The notes: a model not told the origin generated them from the letters alone. A stretch of 64,000 nucleotides of DNA from Eubacteriales bacterium (GCA_030536855.1 JAUNPK010000001.1:130965-194964); one strand, 5' to 3'; shown: positions 42,870 to 53,273, counted from the first letter of the stretch. A program made the numbers and translations.

Positions 42870-43886
42870 TTATTCAGCGTATCCGTTAGGATTATTTTTC
42901 TGCCATCTCCATGAATCCTCACACATTTTCTTAAGGTCACGCTCTGCAACCCAATGAAGTTCTTCTTTGGCTTTACTTGCGTCACAATAATATGTGGCAA
43001 TATCTCCCGGTCTTCTGTCCTTGATTGTATAAGGAATCTTAACTCCGGATGCAGCCTCAAAATTTTTAACTATATCAAGAACCGAATATCCATGTCCTGT
43101 ACCAAGATTATAAATCTTAAGTCCCGGATTCTCTTTGAGTTTTTCCACTGCTCTTATGTGTCCTATTGCAAGGTCTACAACATGAATGTAATCCCTGACT
43201 CCGGTTCCGTCAGGAGTATCATAATCATTTCCAAATACTCCAAGCTCCTTAAGCTTTCCCACTGCAACCTGAGTAATATAAGGCATAAGATTATTAGGAA
43301 TTCCATTAGGATTCTCCCCTATTGTTCCGCTTTCATGAGCACCGATAGGATTAAAATATCTAAGAAGGATGACATTCCACTCCGGATCTGCCTTCTGAAT
43401 ATCAGTAAGAATTTCCTCCAGCATTCCCTTTGTTTTTCCATAAGGATTAGTTATCTCTCCCTTAGGGCACTCTTCTGTAATAGGCACAAATGCCGGGTCT
43501 CCGTAAACTGTTGCCGATGATGAAAAAATAATATTTTTAACGCCGTGATTTCTCATAACATCAAAAAGTACTAAAGAACCGGAAATGTTATTAGCATAAT
43601 ATTCCAGAGGTTTTGCCACCGACTCTCCAACAGCCTTAAGTCCTGCAAAATGTATAACACTTTCTATATTTTCTTTATCAAATATCTCATCAAGAGCTTT
43701 TCTGTCATTGATGTCAGCTTTATAGAAAGCAGCCTTCTTTCCTGTGATTTTCTCAACTCTTTCCATCGACTTTTCACTTGAATTAACAAGGTTATCTACA
43801 ATAACCACATCGTAACCTGCATTCTGAAGTTCTACAACTGTATGGCTGCCAATATAACCGGCTCCCCCTGTAACTAAAATAGACAT
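42870..43886 (-). CDS. galE: UDP-glucose 4-epimerase
   Basis: 338 residues, standard for GalE. Rossmann NAD motif [10 protein letters not shown] at the start, catalytic Ser/Thr in SSSATVYGD, the YxxxK pair in [12 protein letters not shown], and the sugar-binding [15 protein letters not shown]. It interconverts UDP-glucose and UDP-galactose and so supplies the galactose donor. UDP-galactopyranose mutase (glf) at the right edge of the window would then make the furanose form. GGAGG precedes the start. Confidence 0.97.
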   Translation of the reverse strand: MSILVTGGAGYIGSHTVVELQNAGYDVVIVDNLVNSSEKSMERVEKITGKKAAFYKADINDRKALDEIFDKENIESVIHFAGLKAVGESVAKPLEYYANNISGSLVLFDVMRNHGVKNIIFSSSATVYGDPAFVPITEECPKGEITNPYGKTKGMLEEILTDIQKADPEWNVILLRYFNPIGAHESGTIGENPNGIPNNLMPYITQVAVGKLKELGVFGNDYDTPDGTGVRDYIHVVDLAIGHIRAVEKLKENPGLKIYNLGTGHGYSVLDIVKNFEAASGVKIPYTIKDRRPGDIATYYCDASKAKEELHWVAERDLKKMCEDSWRWQKNNPNGYAE

Positions 43887-43954
43887 AAATCCTCCGTCCT
43901 CTCTAAAGGAATCCCATTCCCAATAAGCAATCTAAAATTTTATTTCATACACAA

Positions 43955-43987
43955 GAAATCAGGCATGCATACTGCGTGTCTGATTTC
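43955..43987 (-). terminator. Hairpin after the family-2 glycosyltransferase gene
   Basis: Arms GAAATCAG and CTGATTTC with partial inner pairing (ACGCAGTATGCAT). The T run is poor, so it is a weak terminator or mRNA-stabilising hairpin; the 121-base gap contains nothing else. Confidence 0.5.
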
Positions 43988-44007
43988 CTAATTGATTAAC
44001 TATCCAA

Positions 44008-44748
44008 TTATTCTGCCATCATTTTTTCTGTTGACCATATCTCAACTTCGTACTTATTGGCTTTATTATATCTCTTGCGAAGGTTCTTTAACTGCTTTAA
44101 GTATTCCATTGTAACCTTGCCTGAAAGCTTTGATTCTCCCTCTGTTCTCTGCTGGAACTTGTAAGGAATCTCGATTACCTTCTTATATGTACCCATAGCA
44201 AGAACCTCAACCATAATCTTCCATCCTATTGGCTGAAGGTCTGCATTTTCAATAACTTCACGTCTAAACATAAACAATCCGCTGGTAGGATCTGAAATCT
44301 TTCTTAAACATGGAAGCATCCACTGCCCAATCTTACGAGCTGTACCTGACACAAACTTTCTGTACCAGTTAAGTCCGCCATCATCACCACCCGGAATGAG
44401 ACGGCTTGGTATACAGAAATCCGCACCACTCTCCATAGCTTTATACATATATTTTAACACAATAGGAGGGTGCTGAAGATCAGCATCCATACATGCCATA
44501 TATTCGCCCTTTGCAAGCTTAAATCCTTTAAGAACGGCGGTGGCAAGACCTGATTCATTAGTTCTATGTTCCATTCTTACATTTGGAAAATCCTTAGCCA
44601 CTTCCATAATAATCTCAGGAGTATTGTCTTTGCTGTCGTCAACAAATAACAATTCATAATCAATACCCTTTAAGGCATCATCAACCTGTGTAACCAGATT
44701 TCTAATATTCTTACCTTCATTAAATGTAGGCACAATGACCGATAACAT
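44008..44748 (-). CDS. Family 2 glycosyltransferase, dolichol-phosphate mannosyltransferase type
   Basis: 246 residues without membrane helices. GT-A fold motifs: VIVPTFNEGKNIRNLV, LFVDDSKDNTPEI, acceptor/metal motif MDADLQHPP, and the later DPTSGLFMFRREV. It probably transfers mannose or glucose to a polyprenyl phosphate at the inner face of the membrane, giving the donor used by the multi-helix enzymes encoded next (PIG-V-like and YfhO). Confidence 0.9.
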   Translation of the reverse strand: MLSVIVPTFNEGKNIRNLVTQVDDALKGIDYELLFVDDSKDNTPEIIMEVAKDFPNVRMEHRTNESGLATAVLKGFKLAKGEYMACMDADLQHPPIVLKYMYKAMESGADFCIPSRLIPGGDDGGLNWYRKFVSGTARKIGQWMLPCLRKISDPTSGLFMFRREVIENADLQPIGWKIMVEVLAMGTYKKVIEIPYKFQQRTEGESKLSGKVTMEYLKQLKNLRKRYNKANKYEVEIWSTEKMMAE

Positions 44749-44875
44749 AATAATCCTCCATTCTCGCGATTTGGATATATTTATTAAAACTTAATAAGTA
44801 TAATACCAATTAAACAAGATATCAAGTTTTTTGAAAAAATTCACCCCTGTAAATTGATTGTCTGCCCTGTTTATG

Positions 44876-46099
44876 CTACATAAGTAACGCATTCCAGAAA
44901 TACCACATTCCTATCATAAATATTTCCAGAATCACTAAGCCTGCTGTCACTACTATTCTTACCCATTTTCTGCTTTTTGCCAGTAATTCAAACACTCCTA
45001 TATACATTACAAAAGAACCCATAATAAATCTCATAGTGCTCATAACATGGGATGTAAGAGGAACTGCAAGGGATATTATACCAAATACCGCCATGGAATA
45101 GTGTGACTTCATAAACATATAAATATAAAGGCATATAATAGCTATACAGTAATATCCCATTATTGTATAATTCACTCCCAGCTGTCCGGTACATGCTTTA
45201 AAAAGAACCCCAATTACCGGAAACATACTTTCCTTTCTCCATGCCACCTGAACACTGTAAAATGCCCATGCATCCCCACACAGAAATTTAAGGTAAACCA
45301 TATAAGCAAATATTCCCACTGGACATATTGCAATGGCAAATACATCCTTTATATCAGACATTATCATTTTCCATGTGCCTTTAAATAGCTGCATGCCTCT
45401 TATAGGCGGTAATCCCTCATTTTCTGCATTATCCATTTTTTCAATAAGGCGGTACCTTCTACTGATATACATCTCAACAATCATGGCAGCTATAAGCGTA
45501 CATCCTACAATCCTTGTGGCACTTGCCAACGCTGCCCATACCCCTGCTACTACAAAGCGTTGCTGTACGGCATAGTAAAAAAACAGAACCACACACATAA
45601 TAAACAGTGCCTCAGTATACATAGACCCTGCATAGAAAGCAAAGGGACCTGCCATCATGAGTACTACCAGATACGGCCATTTTGACGCATAATCCGGGCA
45701 CTCATATTTTAATAACTTTACCGCATAAAATGTGGCAATAATAATACATACATTGGAAACCATCATACCGATAACATAGGTATTTATCAGTCCAAAACTC
45801 AACGTCTTTATCAATGTACACACAATTGGATAAAGAGGGAAAAATGCCCAATTTGCCATACCTGATGATGTCTTGGCCTGACAATATCCCCCATCCACAA
45901 TTCCGGCATACCATTCCGCATCCCACGGATTCATATAATATATTATATTGTGAGGCTCATCAGCAAATATATTCATCACCGGAACCATAAGAAGCATTAT
46001 AATTCTTGAAAATATCCAAATTATGAGAACTGTTGACATAATCCTGAAGTTCTCATTACTATGATACTTTTTCTTTAGTGTTAAAATTATTTTCTGCAT
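44876..46099 (-). CDS. PIG-V-like integral membrane mannosyltransferase
   Basis: 407 residues with about nine membrane helices. The motif NPWDAEWYAGIVDGGYCQ (WDxxWY) in the first outer loop and GMANWAFFPLYP are typical of the PIG-V/GPI mannosyltransferase-2 group of GT-C enzymes, which use polyprenyl-phosphate mannose. It likely adds a sugar to a surface polymer or protein outside the cell. It is in the same run as the GT2, YfhO and GtrA genes. Confidence 0.85.
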   Translation of the reverse strand: MQKIILTLKKKYHSNENFRIMSTVLIIWIFSRIIMLLMVPVMNIFADEPHNIIYYMNPWDAEWYAGIVDGGYCQAKTSSGMANWAFFPLYPIVCTLIKTLSFGLINTYVIGMMVSNVCIIIATFYAVKLLKYECPDYASKWPYLVVLMMAGPFAFYAGSMYTEALFIMCVVLFFYYAVQQRFVVAGVWAALASATRIVGCTLIAAMIVEMYISRRYRLIEKMDNAENEGLPPIRGMQLFKGTWKMIMSDIKDVFAIAICPVGIFAYMVYLKFLCGDAWAFYSVQVAWRKESMFPVIGVLFKACTGQLGVNYTIMGYYCIAIICLYIYMFMKSHYSMAVFGIISLAVPLTSHVMSTMRFIMGSFVMYIGVFELLAKSRKWVRIVVTAGLVILEIFMIGMWYFWNALLM

Positions 46100-46109
46100 A
46101 TCTTCCCAA

Positions 46110-48908
46110 TTATATAAATGTCAAATTAAAGAATAAGGAGCATATAAACGGTATCGCAAACATAACTACAGCCAGAATTGCAATAATTACCAGATATATC
46201 ACTGATGCCGTGGTTTCACACCATGATGGAACAACTATATTTTTCTTATGGTTTATCAACATTAAAGTAACCATAATTATAAGAATTATCAGTGAAATAA
46301 TGAATGCTTTATTCTTGGTATTTGGCTCAAACGTAAATATAATTTCATTTTCGCCCTCATCCAGCGTTATGCCTGTAAACAATCCTGTAATATCCTGGGT
46401 TTCAACGACTTTGCCGTTTACTTTGCAAGTCCAGTTATCAGACTTAACAAGAGGAACCAATGCATAATTATTCTCAGAAGTTCCATTCACCTTTATTGTA
46501 ACTGAGTTATTGGTATAAGATGTCTCACATTTCTGATTGCTGTACTGCCTGCACATACTTTCCATCTTACCCATGTTAAGTCCGCCAACGGTTAATATAC
46601 TGTTTTCATCCTTCACAGCATTCTTGGCAGTGATTGTTATTGTAATTGTCTCATCCTGAAATACTCCCAGGTAAACAAGATTATTATTATAATTCTCAGT
46701 ATAATACAGATTTTCGTTTGCCCCCATTGTAGGGATATATACATCTTTTCCATTAACGGATATAGTGGTATTCATGTAACCGCTGAAAGAGTCCGCATTA
46801 AGGTTTGCAGCATACTTGTCTATATAGTTCATATAAACTGCCTGTCTACCCTTTACATCAACGGTATAATTAACGACTCTTCCTCCATCATTGGTCTTAA
46901 TGTCCGAAACCATATCAGCATCATACTCTGTAACTAATTTTTCGTCATCTCCTGTAAGGGCAGTATACATATAATTATGCATATATATCCAATCCTTACC
47001 TGAGTTATTGTACTTATATGTATCTTCAGTAAGGGATTTATCTTCCGATAAAGCCTGGATTTTCGTGTAATCCTTTGAAAAATCCATCTTAGAAACCTTA
47101 TCATTTGTAACCATGGCAAATGGCATTACATAGTTAGCTGAATAAAGATCTACACCTGTGGTAGTTGTGCCCGTCTTTTTCAACGTATAGATTTCACTGT
47201 CCAGTTCATTAATATTTACAGCCTCTGTCACATGAAGAAGAGCATTGGTAAATACCGTTCCACCTGAATCCAAAGTCCATATAAAATATCTTGAATAACC
47301 CCATCTCTTAGCCTGCTCCTGAGTTCCGTTTTGAAGAGCTGCCGTAAATGATGATAAAGCTCCACGTTTCATAAACAACGGATAATTAGCATTCAGGCAC
47401 AAATCCGGATTACTTATCCTGTCTATTGGAGAACTTTCTATATCAAGATCTTCTGTAGCTTCTATTGCCATTTGATCATAATCGCCGAACTGATAAGCCT
47501 GATAATTATAGAACTTAGGCGGTCCTGTGAGAGCAAATGCCCCTGCAAACACCTCAAATGCAACCAAACCCATTACAAGTTTATAATTATAATTGCCCTT
47601 CATTTTTCCAATAATAATGGCATGAATAACAATCATCAGAATAAATATAACACCAAAAAGAGTGATTGCCGATGCATAGTTATTAATTGGTGCATTATTG
47701 TAAATAATTATATATGCAGCAACCCCAACAGCAGTGATAACAGTCTCCAGGATAATCTGCTTTGATGTAAGCTTCTTATCTTCAAACATTTTCTCCCCAT
47801 AATAAGCTGTTATGCATATTAGAGTAAATGTTATCATAAAACCGTTACGTAATGTATATCCATTATACGATCCAAAATGCCATATAATATTGGTTCCTTC
47901 TGAAATAACCGGTACAAGAACAACGACCAGAAGACTGATAATAAATCCTTTTTCTTTCTTGTCCTTTGTGTACTTAACAAGCCCTACTGCAATAATCACC
48001 AGAAGAAAAGCTGTTCCATATATCATCATAGCTCTCTGGAATTCTCCCAGTTCCATCCCATTGAAAGATGAAAATGTAATCCATGAAAAATACTGTTTTA
48101 TATAACTCTCGGAGGCTCCGCCTCTCTGTGACTGTGAGAGATGATGAATAACAGGAATAAGAACAAATGCTGAAAGCCCCACTCCTGTAAATGTACCTAT
48201 ACCAACATTCCAGGCAAACTTCTTTCTCTGTTCCTTTCCCCATCTGAAAATCATGAATACTCCGCCGATTAACAGAATATATACAAGGGACATGGCAGCA
48301 ATATAATAGTTAATAATAAACATTACAGCAACCATAATGATATAAAAGAGTTTCTTTCCCGTTTTGGCAAGATTATCAAACGCCATCATAAGAAGTGGGA
48401 ATAAAGCCACCATATCCATCCATGGTGTAAAGCATGATGCATATAAAAGTACATATGCACCAAATGCATACATTACAGATAACATAGCTTTTAATCCATA
48501 CTGAAGATTTCCGTATCTTGAGTTAAGAAAAGCATACATGGTAACCGCCATAACTCCCATCTTCACAACTGTCATGACAGAAATAAACTCAAGAATCAGT
48601 CCTCTCGGGCAAAGATATAGCATAAGATTAAAGGGACTAAGCATTGAAAATGCTGAAATACTCATAGTTACACTGGTACCAAGCCCGGTATACCAGTCAA
48701 ACCATAAATCCGCCTGACCATGCATCCAATCCCATAAATGAGTATAAAGAGGCGCCACCTGCTGCATATTATCAAACAAATCTATTCTGTTACTCCCGAA
48801 TGGCCATATGCCCTTCACCACAAGAATTAAAAGCATAATTACTACAGTTATACCCCCGGGCAGAAGGTATCTCCCTATAGCTCCGGTCTTATTTTTCGTT
48901 TCTTTCAT
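46110..48908 (-). CDS. YfhO family membrane glycosyltransferase
   Basis: 932 residues from the ATG at 48908 (MKETKNKTGAIGRYLLPGG), with GGAG ahead; an earlier start overlaps the upstream gene. About 13 membrane helices with the hallmark first outer loop DLFDNMQQVAPLYTHLWDWM and YTGLGTSVTMSISAF, then a large outside domain (residues 480-890) and a last membrane helix. YfhO proteins of Firmicutes are thought to glycosylate teichoic acids or lipids with polyprenyl-phosphate donors. Probably works with the GT2 and GtrA proteins. Confidence 0.9.
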   Translation of the reverse strand: MKETKNKTGAIGRYLLPGGITVVIMLLILVVKGIWPFGSNRIDLFDNMQQVAPLYTHLWDWMHGQADLWFDWYTGLGTSVTMSISAFSMLSPFNLMLYLCPRGLILEFISVMTVVKMGVMAVTMYAFLNSRYGNLQYGLKAMLSVMYAFGAYVLLYASCFTPWMDMVALFPLLMMAFDNLAKTGKKLFYIIMVAVMFIINYYIAAMSLVYILLIGGVFMIFRWGKEQRKKFAWNVGIGTFTGVGLSAFVLIPVIHHLSQSQRGGASESYIKQYFSWITFSSFNGMELGEFQRAMMIYGTAFLLVIIAVGLVKYTKDKKEKGFIISLLVVVLVPVISEGTNIIWHFGSYNGYTLRNGFMITFTLICITAYYGEKMFEDKKLTSKQIILETVITAVGVAAYIIIYNNAPINNYASAITLFGVIFILMIVIHAIIIGKMKGNYNYKLVMGLVAFEVFAGAFALTGPPKFYNYQAYQFGDYDQMAIEATEDLDIESSPIDRISNPDLCLNANYPLFMKRGALSSFTAALQNGTQEQAKRWGYSRYFIWTLDSGGTVFTNALLHVTEAVNINELDSEIYTLKKTGTTTTGVDLYSANYVMPFAMVTNDKVSKMDFSKDYTKIQALSEDKSLTEDTYKYNNSGKDWIYMHNYMYTALTGDDEKLVTEYDADMVSDIKTNDGGRVVNYTVDVKGRQAVYMNYIDKYAANLNADSFSGYMNTTISVNGKDVYIPTMGANENLYYTENYNNNLVYLGVFQDETITITITAKNAVKDENSILTVGGLNMGKMESMCRQYSNQKCETSYTNNSVTIKVNGTSENNYALVPLVKSDNWTCKVNGKVVETQDITGLFTGITLDEGENEIIFTFEPNTKNKAFIISLIILIIMVTLMLINHKKNIVVPSWCETTASVIYLVIIAILAVVMFAIPFICSLFFNLTFI

Positions 48909-48948
48909 ATAAACTCCATTCTGGTTTTTGTATGCCCTGCATACTTTT

Positions 48949-51318
48949 TTATACGTGGGTAACAACACATGTTGTCTTACCCTTAATAATCACATTTCGC
49001 TTTCCTGCACTTATGAAGAAACTTTCTCCACCCTTGAATTCCATTTCGTCTTCATAATCATCTGTGAATATAGTTCCTGTGCCGTCAAAGAAAACTACTG
49101 AAACAAAAGAAGATTCATCTACCGGTATCTTGGCTTCATCTTCTATGTCATACTTAACTACCTCGAAATACTTGCACTGTACAAGTCTCTTTGCTGTAAA
49201 GTGCTCATTATGACTAATAACAACTTCCGACTTGGAATCCTTTACATACTTAGTTGGAACTACAACATCAAGGGATTTTCCAACATGAAGTTCTCTTGGA
49301 TTGCCAAATTTATCTCTTCTGTCATAATCATACATCCTGTAAGTACAGTTAGAATTCTGCTGAATTTCACATATAAATATTCCGGCTCCGATGGCATGGA
49401 TTGTTCCTGCCTTAACCATAACCACATCACCGCGCTTTACTTCTATCTTATTAAGTATCTCTGTAATAGTGTTATTTTCTATTCTCTGTTCAATCTCTTC
49501 CTTAGAAGCATCTCTTGAAAGGCCACAATAAAGGAATGCGCCAGGCTCAGCATCAAGCACATACCACATTTCATTTTTTCCAAACTCATTCTCGTTCTCA
49601 AGAGCATACTCATCATCCGGGTGAATCTGAATTGAAAGCGCCTGTTTTGCATCAATAAACTTAATCAAAATTGGGAATCTATCCAATGCCTGACACTTCC
49701 AGCCTAATGATCCCTTTCCGATAATTGTAAGATAATCATTAAAGAGCATTCCTTTATAATTACCTGCTGCTATACGGCTTTGTCCGTCAGGATGTGCTGA
49801 CAATTCCCAGCTTTCACCAATAACATCGAAATCGCACTTCTTACCATATACATCTCTAATCTTAGTTCCACCCCAGAGATTATCCTTAAATGCAGGATCC
49901 AGTTTAACAATAGGGCTGTTATCCGTACGGACATAATTACTCTCACTTGTTGCGGAATCAGAATTATATATCTTTACAAGGTCACTTTCAAGAATGTTAT
50001 CTCCTATACCCACCTCAATTATGACCACATTTTTGTCTGTTTTATTAGCAACTTTATGCTTTGCACCTACAGGAACAAAGACACTTTCATACTTATGATA
50101 ATCCTTAGTTTCACTACCTAATGTGATAGTTGCAACACCTTCTACTACAGACCAATACTCAGCACGTAGTTCATGCTGATGAAGATTCATAGCCATACCT
50201 GGGAACACTGTAACCTTTTTAACCTTATATCCCTGTGAATAATTAAGAAGTTCGTGTATTCCCCAAGGTCTGTAGGAAATTCTGTTGTAATCAAAAAATG
50301 CTTCATATCTATCCATATTATCACGGATAATTTCCTTAATCCCGTCAGCTGAACGCATAGATGATACATATACGGCATCTTCAGTATTAACAACCACAAC
50401 ATCTCTTAAATCATTGGCAACTACCAGCTGTCTCTGTGCATTGTTAATAACCGACACATTACTACAATCATTTTTTATAACATATTCGAGTCTTCCCTCT
50501 GACTGTGAAGGTTCAATATCGCATACATTATCTATATCTTTCCATGTGACATCGGCCTCCATTACCATAATTCTGTAGCAATGTTCAAGTATTATCTTTT
50601 CAATACTTCCGTGAGGAATATCTCTCATAACAGATTCAGGAAAACGAATTGCTCTTCTGATAGCCGGAACCTTTCTCTTGGCTGTTTTACATGCAGAATA
50701 AAGCACGGGTTCTATACGTTTCACCGTATTAATCATATCCCCTGCTCTAAACACTAATATTCCACTATTCCACAGATAACCTTCTCCATAGGAATAACTT
50801 GAATCAACTTCTGACATGTTGTCAAAATCCACTTTGGATATAAATCTCTTAACATCGTTGCCGTCTCTTAATATATACCCCAAGTTCTTTGCCTGATTTT
50901 TTGGTTTTATACCCACAGTAACAATGGCACCTGTTTTTGCCATCTCCTTAGCACCAATAATAGCATCTTTATATCCGTCACCATCAATAAAATTATCAGA
51001 ATTAACCACAAGGACATATTCTGACTGGTTAGCAAAAAGAGTTCCCAGCATAATTGCCGCAGCAGTTCCTCTTGCAGCTCCTTCAAGAATAACCCTGTAT
51101 TTTAAGCTTTGGAATACCTTCATCTGTCCGTTTACAATATTCTTGTAGCCCTCATTGGTTACAATAATGAACTCATCGCAATAAGGCATATTTCTTACAA
51201 CCGTCTCCTGTAACAGTGAACGTCCTTCTTTAAATTTCATAAACTGTTTAGGATAATTTTTTCTTGAGAGTGGCCATAAACTGTCACCGCTGCCACCGGC
51301 AAGGATGATGCATTTCAT
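48949..51318 (-). CDS. Three-domain mannose-1-P guanylyltransferase / type II and type I phosphomannose isomerase fusion
   Basis: 789 residues. Residues 1-280: nucleotidyltransferase of the mannose-1-phosphate guanylyltransferase family (LAGGSGDSLWPLSRKNYPKQF). Residues 340-455: type II isomerase cupin (RPWGIHELLNY, MNLHQHELRAEYWSVVEG). Residues 470-789: type I phosphomannose isomerase (FKDNLWGGTKIRD, IQIHPDDEYALENE, KNEMWYVL, AGTIHAIGAG with the zinc ligands). The usual GxGTRLWP signature reads GSGDSLWP, losing the Arg, so the guanylyltransferase may be altered or inactive. Makes GDP-mannose precursors for the neighbouring transferases. Confidence 0.92.
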   Translation of the reverse strand: MKCIILAGGSGDSLWPLSRKNYPKQFMKFKEGRSLLQETVVRNMPYCDEFIIVTNEGYKNIVNGQMKVFQSLKYRVILEGAARGTAAAIMLGTLFANQSEYVLVVNSDNFIDGDGYKDAIIGAKEMAKTGAIVTVGIKPKNQAKNLGYILRDGNDVKRFISKVDFDNMSEVDSSYSYGEGYLWNSGILVFRAGDMINTVKRIEPVLYSACKTAKRKVPAIRRAIRFPESVMRDIPHGSIEKIILEHCYRIMVMEADVTWKDIDNVCDIEPSQSEGRLEYVIKNDCSNVSVINNAQRQLVVANDLRDVVVVNTEDAVYVSSMRSADGIKEIIRDNMDRYEAFFDYNRISYRPWGIHELLNYSQGYKVKKVTVFPGMAMNLHQHELRAEYWSVVEGVATITLGSETKDYHKYESVFVPVGAKHKVANKTDKNVVIIEVGIGDNILESDLVKIYNSDSATSESNYVRTDNSPIVKLDPAFKDNLWGGTKIRDVYGKKCDFDVIGESWELSAHPDGQSRIAAGNYKGMLFNDYLTIIGKGSLGWKCQALDRFPILIKFIDAKQALSIQIHPDDEYALENENEFGKNEMWYVLDAEPGAFLYCGLSRDASKEEIEQRIENNTITEILNKIEVKRGDVVMVKAGTIHAIGAGIFICEIQQNSNCTYRMYDYDRRDKFGNPRELHVGKSLDVVVPTKYVKDSKSEVVISHNEHFTAKRLVQCKYFEVVKYDIEDEAKIPVDESSFVSVVFFDGTGTIFTDDYEDEMEFKGGESFFISAGKRNVIIKGKTTCVVTHV

Positions 51319-51335
51319 TTAAAATCCCTCCGTAA

Positions 51336-51866
51336 TCAATCTTCCTTCTTCTCTTCCTGTTTGTAAGCCCAGAATTTATTAATAAGAAAATTAAGTGGTA
51401 TTGAAACTATCATGTTAATAAACCATCCGGCATTGCTTGAAAATGTTTCCGGATCTCCTAAAAATCCAATATGGATACTTGCAAAAAATGTGATAACCGG
51501 TCCACAGTACTTCGCTATATCTATTACATTTGTCCAGAGAAATAACATAATATTGTTAAGAATTAGTCCTGTAAATGCATATGTCATATAAGTCTTTATG
51601 AGTGCCTTCCACCATACTCTCTTCTCTTTTGTCTCGTCTTCCTTGAATACAAAAATATTCTGTATAAAATATGCCCAAAGTACGGATATCACCCAGCTTA
51701 CCACGCTGGCTACAATCCATACTCCCGGAAGAATAACAGAGTTAAGTACAAAATAAATTATTCCGGAAATTACAGTGTTAGAAACCCCTACTAAACCAAA
51801 TTTTATAAATTGAATAAATACTTGTCCAAGAGACTCTTTGTTTTTATCCTTAATATCGTTAGTCAT
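51336..51866 (-). CDS. GtrA-like membrane protein
   Basis: 176 residues with four membrane helices (FIKFGLVGVSNTVISGIIYFVL, WIVASVVSWVISVLWAYFIQ, a third and a fourth near the end). The GtrA family is thought to flip or present polyprenyl-phosphate sugars for surface glycosylation. It lies 17 bases from the mannose-nucleotide gene and is in the same direction. Charged cytoplasmic ends (NKESL, KQEEKKED). Confidence 0.9.
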   Translation of the reverse strand: MTNDIKDKNKESLGQVFIQFIKFGLVGVSNTVISGIIYFVLNSVILPGVWIVASVVSWVISVLWAYFIQNIFVFKEDETKEKRVWWKALIKTYMTYAFTGLILNNIMLFLWTNVIDIAKYCGPVITFFASIHIGFLGDPETFSSNAGWFINMIVSIPLNFLINKFWAYKQEEKKED

Positions 51867-51896
51867 AAATCCACCTGTTTCTTTTTTATTACATTT

Positions 51897-53273
51897 TTAT
51901 GGAATTGCAGGCGATGCTGCTGTGGTTGTTTCCTGAGATGAAGCCCCAGTTGTCGCAGTTGTTGCAGTTGCTGCTGTGGTTGTTTCCTGGGCAGCTGTTG
52001 TGGTCTCTGAAACTACAGTTGTGGTCTCTTCACTTCCTGCTGTTGTTTCTGATGAGGTATCTTCTGATGAAGTTTCTGTCTCATTCTCCGATGAACTCTC
52101 ATCTTCATTTTCTGACTCCTTACTGGTCTCCTCAGTATTATTATTATTATTATTATTGTTATTAGTTGTTGTTTTCTTAGTTGTCGCCTCTGTAGCCTTA
52201 TTATCGTCCTTGGATGCTGCAGTTGTGCTATTAGACTTCTCCGTTGATGACTGCTTTGTCTCTGACTGGGTTGTAACTGCCTGAGTTCCTGTCTGAGTCT
52301 TGTTACTACTCTTATCCGACTTACCACCCAATATAACTGAAGTAATAATTACCGCAACAAGAGTAATTAAGACAACTCCTCCTGCTGCCCAAAGTACAAT
52401 CATTCTCATTGGAAGTGTAAGTGCAGGGAATAACCTTTTTAACAATATTGTGGCTGGATTTTCATGAATAATGAAGTTACCTATTCTTGCTGTATTGCTT
52501 CTCTTTCCCTTTCCTCTGTGTACCTTATCTGACCGGGAAGCTGCTACTCTTCTGTTTTCCCTCTCATCCTCAAGATCCAGTTCATCCGCTTCTTCCCTCA
52601 ATGATTCTTCATCTGCATCTGAATCCTCTTCCTGTGACATCTTATCTTCATCCTCTTCATCTAAGTCTGCCAGAGATGCCTCCTCTAATATGTCCTTACT
52701 GATAATTGGACCGCCTACCACAATATCCTTTGTGTCAGCAATCCAGCTTGCAACAAATGTGCTGTCAATATCTGTTAAATCCTCAATCTCATCAACAGAT
52801 CTCATCTCATATGCATACAGTTCAAGGATTGCCAACTGAATATCTGTAAGGCTCTTAATGTTGTCATCGGCCTCTTCAAAATCTTTGGCACTTCTAAATG
52901 CAACAGCCTTCTCTCTCATTATCTGAAGGAACTCGTCATCCTCTTTGATTCTTGAAAATTCATATTCCTTAAGATTTGTCTTTTTCTTTAATTCTTCTTC
53001 ATGTTTATTTACAGCCTCTTCCAACAGATATGCTGATGTAATTGTGGCTATCTGTCTGTGGACATTCTTATTAACATCTATATCATCTAATTTCTTGCAT
53101 ATCTCAATAAGAATTTTCTTGGAAACACTTACACTCTCACTCTTATTTCTGTACAAAGGATAAACAAGTCCATAAACCTCTTTATATATACTGTTACAAA
53201 ATTCTCTTTTATCCCCATGTCCTTTACGAATCTGCTTAATAAGCAGAATAAGTTCTTCATCTCTATTACCCAT
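51897..53273 (-). CDS. Membrane-tethered sigma-factor-like protein with Ser/Thr-rich outer tail
   Basis: 458 residues from the ATG at 53273 (MGNRDEELILLIKQ), with GGAG six bases ahead. Residues 10-60 resemble ECF sigma region 2 (EFCNSIYKEVYGLVYPLYRNK) and residues 140-185 a region-4 helix-turn-helix (LTDIQLAILELYAYEMRSVDEIEDLTDID). An acidic linker (residues about 205-240), one membrane helix (MIVLWAAGGVVLITLVAVIIT) and a low-complexity Ser/Thr/Glu tail with nine Asn follow. It could sense the envelope and signal inward. DNA binding is inferred only. Confidence 0.7.
   Translation of the reverse strand: MGNRDEELILLIKQIRKGHGDKREFCNSIYKEVYGLVYPLYRNKSESVSVSKKILIEICKKLDDIDVNKNVHRQIATITSAYLLEEAVNKHEEELKKKTNLKEYEFSRIKEDDEFLQIMREKAVAFRSAKDFEEADDNIKSLTDIQLAILELYAYEMRSVDEIEDLTDIDSTFVASWIADTKDIVVGGPIISKDILEEASLADLDEEDEDKMSQEEDSDADEESLREEADELDLEDERENRRVAASRSDKVHRGKGKRSNTARIGNFIIHENPATILLKRLFPALTLPMRMIVLWAAGGVVLITLVAVIITSVILGGKSDKSSNKTQTGTQAVTTQSETKQSSTEKSNSTTAASKDDNKATEATTKKTTTNNNNNNNNNTEETSKESENEDESSSENETETSSEDTSSETTAGSEETTTVVSETTTAAQETTTAATATTATTGASSQETTTAASPAIP
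52136..52164. repeat. Trinucleotide microsatellite coding a poly-Asn tract
   Basis: Consecutive ATT/AAT triplets (with one GTT) encode nine Asn in the outer tail of the sigma-like protein. Copy number changes would alter length without shifting frame. Confidence 0.85.

Noticed and set aside
51899-52839. Several plus-strand frames rich in Leu, Val and Ser
   Set aside because: They mirror the Ser/Thr/Glu low-complexity tail and the acidic linker of the sigma-like protein on the opposite strand.
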